From Bryocella elongata (GTDB taxonomy: Bacteria > Acidobacteriota > Terriglobia > Terriglobales > Acidobacteriaceae): DNA of 64,000 nucleotides. The stretch is from positions 124,001-188,000 of the forward strand of contig NZ_FNVA01000002.1 of assembly GCF_900108185.1 (NCBI RefSeq), in the 5' to 3' direction. Position numbers and translations under genes: made by a program. Each line of letters begins with the position of its first letter. The stretch's first letter is position 1. The notes beneath the pieces are model-generated. The model did not search any database. It was not told the origin of the DNA and saw only the letters and a program-made list of their open reading frames with translations. Below, in pieces: positions 59,688-64,000 of the stretch.

Positions 59688-62600
59688 TTAGAAGGTCTGT
59701 CCGATACCAAAGAAGAAGTTGAAGTGACTTGCACGGCCCACATAGGGCGCTGCACCCGTGTAGTCGTCATACACGGGATACGTGGGCGGATTCAGGTTAT
59801 AGCTGAAGTCCACACGGATCGGTCCCACGGGCGTCTTATAGCGCGCACCCATGCCGATCGCGTGCGAGTAGTAGTTGAAGCTGCAGGTGCCCGTGAGTGT
59901 ACTCACATCCGTCGTGCCCGCCGGAACACTGACGTTTTCGCAGGTCTGCTTGTCGGGCTGCCGGAAGTTCTTGATGCTCTTCAGCATGTCCGAGGGATAG
60001 CGGAAGACGTTGCCCATGTCGTGGAAGAAGACGAAAGATACGCTGTCTCCCACCAGCGGAAGCACGGGAGGCGGCAGCCGCAGCTCGAAGGTGTTCACCA
60101 CCACGGCCGAGCCTCCGACGGGATAGCCGGTCGTCAGATCGCGGGGACCTGCATCGTTGATGCCAAAGCCGCGGTGCGAGTTCGCTCCGCCGGCGTACAG
60201 GCGCTCAGGCAGGGGAATCGGGTTGCAGGTCGCGTTGCTGTAGAGCAGGCTGCCCGAGCAGTTGGCAATCGCTCCAATGCTGGAGAGATTGCTCACGCCG
60301 CTGGTTCCGCCGTAGAAGTTCTCAAAGCCCACCCGCAGGTTGCGTGCGAAGGTGTACTTCCGTCGCTTGCCAAACGTGTAGTAGCTGGAGTGCGAGAAGT
60401 CTGTGCGGCTGAAGTCCGTCTCTGCGCCGAACGTCGAGTACGAGATGAACTCCTGGGCGCTGAAGTACTGCCCGTGTTGCGCATCCAGGGGCGAAGGATC
60501 GCGCGTGTCGTGGAAGAACGTAATTCCTGGGCCACCGACCGTTACGGGCTCTGACAGCTGCGGCACCAGGTTCGGCGTAATCTCCAGCGAGTCCTCGTTC
60601 ACCGAGATGCGGCGATAGAGAAAGTCGTAGATCACGTTATCGGCGCGCTTGATCTTCTGCGCGACCCGGAAGTCACCCTGCAGCGTGGAGGCCTGGAACG
60701 TGGTGATGTTCTGCACGTTGGAGTAGCCACCCGAAATCGACGCTGTCAGTGTCGGCTTTCCGAGAAACTGCGGCACGTTGTACGTCAGCGTAGCGACGCG
60801 CTCCAGCAGACCATAGGTGCTGTGCAGCGTCAGCGACTGCGTTGTGCCGCGCAGGTTGATGCGGGAGACGTCCAGCGACACGCGAGGACTCACTCCAGCC
60901 TGTCCGTTCTGCGCTGCCGTGTTGCCCTGCTTGTTGCCGTTGGTCACGGAAGGAATGCCCGTCTGTGCCTCGAAGCCGAAGCCATAGGTCACATCCCAGC
61001 GCTTCGCTTCGGTCAGCTGCACGAGCACGTTCTTCGTTGGAGCTTGCCCGGTAGGGTTCTGCACCGCAGCGTTTACCTCGCTGAACAGCGCGAGGTTGTA
61101 GAGGTTGCGTTGCGTATCCAGTAGCGCGCTCTGGTTCAGCGGATCTCCCGCGTGCACCTTCAGCTGCTTGTCGACGAGGCGCGGCTTGGTATGCACCACA
61201 CCGGAGAGCAGAACGCTTTCGATCGCAACCATACGCCCTTCATGCACGTTGAAGGTCACGTCTGTGCGCGTGGCATCGTCATCGCTCAGGGCCTGGTCCA
61301 GCTCGATGCGTGCGTGATCGAAGCCGTGCGAGACGTAATAGCTCAACACGGCGTCGCGGTCCTGCGAGAGCGTGACCAGGGAGAACGGTTGTCCGCTCTC
61401 GGCGCTCAGCAACTTTTTCACCTCGGCCTGCCGCGCTTCGTCCACTCCTGATAGCGTCACGTCACCGAACTTCTGCTGGGCGCCCTCGACCACGTTGAAG
61501 TGCACCTTGATCTCGGGCTTCTTCATCGTCTGCCCGCTCGCCGTCTTGTCGATATCCTCAACGCTCGATGTCACCTTGACGTGGGTGAAGCCGTTCGCCC
61601 GATACAAGCTCTCGATCGTGCTCGCGTCGGCGTTGACCAACTGCGTGGAGTAGCGTCCCGAGCGCTGGTAGGCATCGCCCTTCTTCACCCGCAACGACTC
61701 CTCGATCAGCTCCGCATCGAAGTACTTGTTGCCCTTCACCGTCACATCGGTGACGCGATGCTGCAGGCCCGGCTTCACGTCATAGCGCACCGTGACCGTT
61801 GGGGTGTCGCGCCCGGTGACTTGTACTGAGTCCTGCACATCGAAGTAGCCTTTCTGCTGCAGGTAGTCGCGGATGTTGAACGCGCCTTCGTTCAGCAGAT
61901 CGATGTCGACCGCGCCCTCCTCGTAGATGGGCACCAGCAGTTTCACGCGCGAGCGGGGCAGCTTCACGCCCTCGACGTCCACCTTTACCAGCGGCCCCTG
62001 GTGCGCCTGGAACTTGTAATCAATCTGTCTGCGTTGCGCTGCGTAGGTCGAATCCTCCAGGCTGATGGTGCCCTCGAGTCGATCCTTCTTCTGGTAATAG
62101 CCACGAACTCCCGCCAGCGCGTTGCTGGTCGTGTCGCGCGTCACCTTGGGGCGGCAGTGGGGCTGGAATGCGTGGGTGAGCAGTGAACAGTTCAGCTCGC
62201 CTTTCTTGCGGAACTCCTCTTGCGTGATGCCCGCATCGGTGCCGTCGACGGCCACATCGCCGACACGCGCCTGCGGGCCCAGCGTCACCTTGAACGTCGC
62301 GTTCACCTGCTGGCCCACGTCCGTCGCGGTGGTTGGGGCCACCGTCGACTGGTAGTACCCGTTCTGCTTCAGCGCGTCTGTGATGCCTTCGACCGCGGCC
62401 GGAATCTCCGACTCGGTAAACGGTGTTCCCGGCTCAAGCTTGGTGGAGAACTCGAATAGGGACGACAGACGCTCATTCGGCACCCCGACGATCGTCACCC
62501 GCCCCACGTAGTAGCGCGGCGTGCCCGTAAAGATCAGCGTCAACCCATCGCCATTGGGTTCGGCGTTCACGGCGAGATCCCGATAACGTCCGCTCGCGAA

Positions 62601-63200
62601 GAGTCTTCGCAGATCCGCACGGACCTTCTCGGCATCCAGCGGCTGGTCCGCCTTCTGGGTAAGCTTCGCTGGCAGAGGATCGCCTGCGGGGAAGGTCACG
62701 CCGTCGAACCGGATGTCCTTTACCATCATTCCCTGCCTGGACCAGACCGAGCTGGCCAGTGCCGGCAGGGGATTGCTTACCACTGGCGCGGGAGGTGGTG
62801 CGTTCGCTGCCGCCGCGGCTGCCGCCGGGCTCTGCGAGTTCGGCCCGGGCAGAGCCTCGGGACTGGCAGCCTGCGCGGCCTTTGCCGAAGCGCCCGGGGA
62901 CTGCACCGCGCCAGCCGCTCCGTTCGAGAGTGCCGGCGAGCTTGCGGCCTGTCCACTCAGTGTGGTCGTGGTCGGGGATGTTGCCGGTGCTGCGGTCTGA
63001 GCGACGCTCGAAACCGCGTAGAAAGCGAGCGCTGCGCTGGCCAGCAGGGCAACGGCGCTCGGGGCCTGCGGGGCCTGCGCCTGCACTGGCTGCCGCTTTC
63101 CCGCGCCCAAAGAACTGCCCTCGCGGGCCAAAGCCGTCTTCGGACCGCTCGACCGCGGTCCGCTCATGCTCTGCCGGTCTTCTCCTGCCGGACCCGTCAC
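59688..63200 (-). CDS. BamA/TamA-family outer-membrane barrel assembly protein
   Basis: A 1170-aa Omp85-superfamily protein. The N-terminus has a signal or anchor segment (SAVALLASAALAFYAVSSVAQ, residues about 48-68) then an Ala/Pro/Ser-rich linker of about 80 residues. Five to seven POTRA repeats follow (e.g. MVKDIRFDGVTFPAGDPLPAKL, YVGRVTIVGVPNERLSSLFEF, HRVTDVTVKGNKYFDAELIEESL, KFGDVTLSGVDEARQAEV). The barrel begins near residue 780 and ends FNFFFGIGQTF with terminal Phe; the lid motif region GGANSHRGFG is present (BamA has VRGF/HRGF in loop 6). Length exceeds BamA (about 810), mainly from the linker and extra POTRA domains. GTG 63200 follows AAAGGAAG. It heads the operon with the SurA-N gene and tamB. 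Confidence 0.88.
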   Translation of the reverse strand: MTGPAGEDRQSMSGPRSSGPKTALAREGSSLGAGKRQPVQAQAPQAPSAVALLASAALAFYAVSSVAQTAAPATSPTTTTLSGQAASSPALSNGAAGAVQSPGASAKAAQAASPEALPGPNSQSPAAAAAAANAPPPAPVVSNPLPALASSVWSRQGMMVKDIRFDGVTFPAGDPLPAKLTQKADQPLDAEKVRADLRRLFASGRYRDLAVNAEPNGDGLTLIFTGTPRYYVGRVTIVGVPNERLSSLFEFSTKLEPGTPFTESEIPAAVEGITDALKQNGYYQSTVAPTTATDVGQQVNATFKVTLGPQARVGDVAVDGTDAGITQEEFRKKGELNCSLLTHAFQPHCRPKVTRDTTSNALAGVRGYYQKKDRLEGTISLEDSTYAAQRRQIDYKFQAHQGPLVKVDVEGVKLPRSRVKLLVPIYEEGAVDIDLLNEGAFNIRDYLQQKGYFDVQDSVQVTGRDTPTVTVRYDVKPGLQHRVTDVTVKGNKYFDAELIEESLRVKKGDAYQRSGRYSTQLVNADASTIESLYRANGFTHVKVTSSVEDIDKTASGQTMKKPEIKVHFNVVEGAQQKFGDVTLSGVDEARQAEVKKLLSAESGQPFSLVTLSQDRDAVLSYYVSHGFDHARIELDQALSDDDATRTDVTFNVHEGRMVAIESVLLSGVVHTKPRLVDKQLKVHAGDPLNQSALLDTQRNLYNLALFSEVNAAVQNPTGQAPTKNVLVQLTEAKRWDVTYGFGFEAQTGIPSVTNGNKQGNTAAQNGQAGVSPRVSLDVSRINLRGTTQSLTLHSTYGLLERVATLTYNVPQFLGKPTLTASISGGYSNVQNITTFQASTLQGDFRVAQKIKRADNVIYDFLYRRISVNEDSLEITPNLVPQLSEPVTVGGPGITFFHDTRDPSPLDAQHGQYFSAQEFISYSTFGAETDFSRTDFSHSSYYTFGKRRKYTFARNLRVGFENFYGGTSGVSNLSSIGAIANCSGSLLYSNATCNPIPLPERLYAGGANSHRGFGINDAGPRDLTTGYPVGGSAVVVNTFELRLPPPVLPLVGDSVSFVFFHDMGNVFRYPSDMLKSIKNFRQPDKQTCENVSVPAGTTDVSTLTGTCSFNYYSHAIGMGARYKTPVGPIRVDFSYNLNPPTYPVYDDYTGAAPYVGRASHFNFFFGIGQTF

Positions 63201-63254
63201 TGCCGCTTCCTTTGCGCCAAGTTGCCTGCTTCCACTTCGTATACCGGTATCGCT

Positions 63255-63297
63255 GGGATACCGTCGGCATCGGTCTCCGGGACACCGTGGGAAACCG
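63255..63297. repeat. Three GGGAnACCG direct repeats upstream of the BamA-like gene
   Basis: GGGATACCG (63255-63263), GGGACACCG (63279-63287) and GGGAAACCG (63289-63297) share all but the middle base. The first also closes a 7-bp hairpin CGGTATC-GCTGG-GATACCG (63245-63263). They lie 55-97 bases before the GTG start, in the interval between the divergent barrel and ThiF-like genes, so they may be protein-binding sites. Confidence 0.45.
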
Positions 63298-63396
63298 GCT
63301 GGAGTGAAACCTCTGATTTCCCGTAGAGATGCAATCTGCGGGCGTGGGGTTCGCTCGCGGCCACAACTGGCCGGAAGCCTATACTTCTCATCAAAG

Positions 63397-64000
63397 ATGG
63401 AGCGTTTCCCAGTGTCTGCCTTTGCTGAAAACCCCGGGCCCGATCAATCGTCGCGCAATGGCACCCCTTCCGGGTTGGACGGCCCGGCGGGAAAGCCGCC
63501 TGCAAGTGCTTTAAGCCAACCGAATCAGTCTATTCAATCTGTGGACGACGGTGGTCTTGGCGAACGATATTCCCGTCAGATGCTCTTCCCGGGCATCGGC
63601 CTCAAGGGGCAGCAAGCTCTTGGACTGCGCCATGTCGCGATTGTGGGCGTGGGCGCGACCGGGGCGGTTACCGCCACGCTCCTCGCCCGCGCTGGCGTCG
63701 GGCTTCTGACCCTCATCGACCGCGACTTCGTCGAGCCCTCCAATTTGCAGCGACAGATCCTCTACGACGAGGAAGACGCCCGCAACGCTCTGCCCAAGGC
63801 CGAGGCCGCAAAGCAGCACCTCCGCCGCGTCAACTCCAGTGTCATGGTCGAAGCTCATGTCGCCGATTTGACCCCGGCCAACGTCGAAGCCCTGCTGGGG
63901 CCTGTGGACCTCGTGCTCGACTGCACCGACAACTACGAGACCCGCTACCTCATCAACGACCTCTGCGTTCGAGACGGCAAGGCGTGGATCTATGCCGCCG
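63397..64000 (+). CDS. ThiF/MoeB-family adenylyltransferase (E1-like), N-terminal part (cut by window end)
   Basis: The frame starts with ATG 63397 and is open to the window end (201 codons visible). After an N-terminal extension of about 50 polar residues, the E1-like Rossmann domain begins: GERYSRQMLFPGIGLKGQQAL, the nucleotide-binding VAIVGVGATGAVTATLLARAGVG, LIDRDFVEPSNLQRQILYDEEDA, KAEAAKQHLRRVNSS, and DLVLDCTDNYETRYLINDLC. Members adenylate the C-terminus of small sulfur carriers (ThiS, MoaD) for thiamine or molybdopterin synthesis. The loop reads GVGATG instead of the usual GxGGLG, still glycine-rich. A GTG at 63541 would remove most of the extension. Which carrier it serves cannot be told. 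Confidence 0.85.
   Translation, partial: MERFPVSAFAENPGPDQSSRNGTPSGLDGPAGKPPASALSQPNQSIQSVDDGGLGERYSRQMLFPGIGLKGQQALGLRHVAIVGVGATGAVTATLLARAGVGLLTLIDRDFVEPSNLQRQILYDEEDARNALPKAEAAKQHLRRVNSSVMVEAHVADLTPANVEALLGPVDLVLDCTDNYETRYLINDLCVRDGKAWIYAA

Overview
The window reads as chromosomal DNA of a GC-rich, heterotrophic, probably pigmented member of the Acidobacteriota (Terriglobia/Acidobacteriaceae type, e.g. relatives of Granulicella, Terriglobus or Edaphobacter). This is inferred from Oar-like TonB-dependent receptors with an N-terminal carboxypeptidase-regulatory domain, pectin-degrading glycosidases, interspersed repeats beginning CCGTCATTCCGAGCG, and frequent GTG/TTG starts with short gene overlaps. 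No rRNA, tRNA, CRISPR array, insertion sequence or phage gene was recognised.

Layout. (1) 1-5.8 kb: the tail of a TonB-dependent receptor, then a glycerol / glycerol-3-phosphate cluster: glpK, glpD, a secreted glycerophosphodiesterase that looks circularly permuted, and glpF. (2) 6-17.6 kb: a rhamnogalacturonan/pectin locus. A large Oar-like receptor and an L-rhamnose mutarotase (both +) flank a minus-strand operon of a GH35 beta-galactosidase, a GH106 alpha-L-rhamnosidase and a GH105-acetylesterase fusion. The two flanking genes share a near-identical promoter element. (3) 17.8-23.8 kb: a tight operon matching the tailoring half of the staphyloxanthin-type C30 carotenoid pathway (CrtN-like, AldH-like, CrtP-like, CrtQ-like, CrtO-like). 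(4) 24-31.6 kb: a sialidase-fold secreted protein, then an acid-sugar operon (DUF1537 kinase, PdxA2-type dehydrogenase, sodium:solute symporter, HpaI-type aldolase, iron alcohol dehydrogenase), then apt.

(5) 31.6-35.7 kb: a membrane diguanylate cyclase, a trpG/pabA-type glutamine amidotransferase carrying an apparent 32-residue in-frame insertion, an MFS permease and a VOC protein. (6) 35.8-45 kb: type IV pilus / type II secretion assembly genes on the minus strand (ATPase, inner-membrane platform, PilM/N/O/P-like proteins, an unusual pseudopilin), interrupted by an orphan HicB-like gene and a glycosyltransferase on the plus strand. (7) 45-54.2 kb: an ArsR regulator with two START-domain proteins, housekeeping genes (A-type Fe-S carrier, gnd, pheA, a UbiA-family prenyltransferase) and small membrane or stress proteins (lmo0937-like, CsbD, BON). 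(8) 54.3-63.2 kb: an envelope operon of a BamA/TamA-like barrel protein, a SurA-N-domain protein without a visible PPIase domain, and TamB. The window ends inside a ThiF/MoeB-like gene.

How it may fit together: the receptor and glycosidases would release rhamnose, galactose and acid sugars from plant polysaccharide. The acid-sugar operon could turn C4 acid sugars into dihydroxyacetone phosphate and a 2-keto-3-deoxy acid into pyruvate plus an aldehyde that is then reduced. The glp cluster feeds the same triose-phosphate pool. The most unusual sequence-level items are the permuted phosphodiesterase, the palindrome-bearing insertion in trpG, the apparently leaderless arsR with an operator over its start codon, and the C30 carotenoid operon lacking its synthase.
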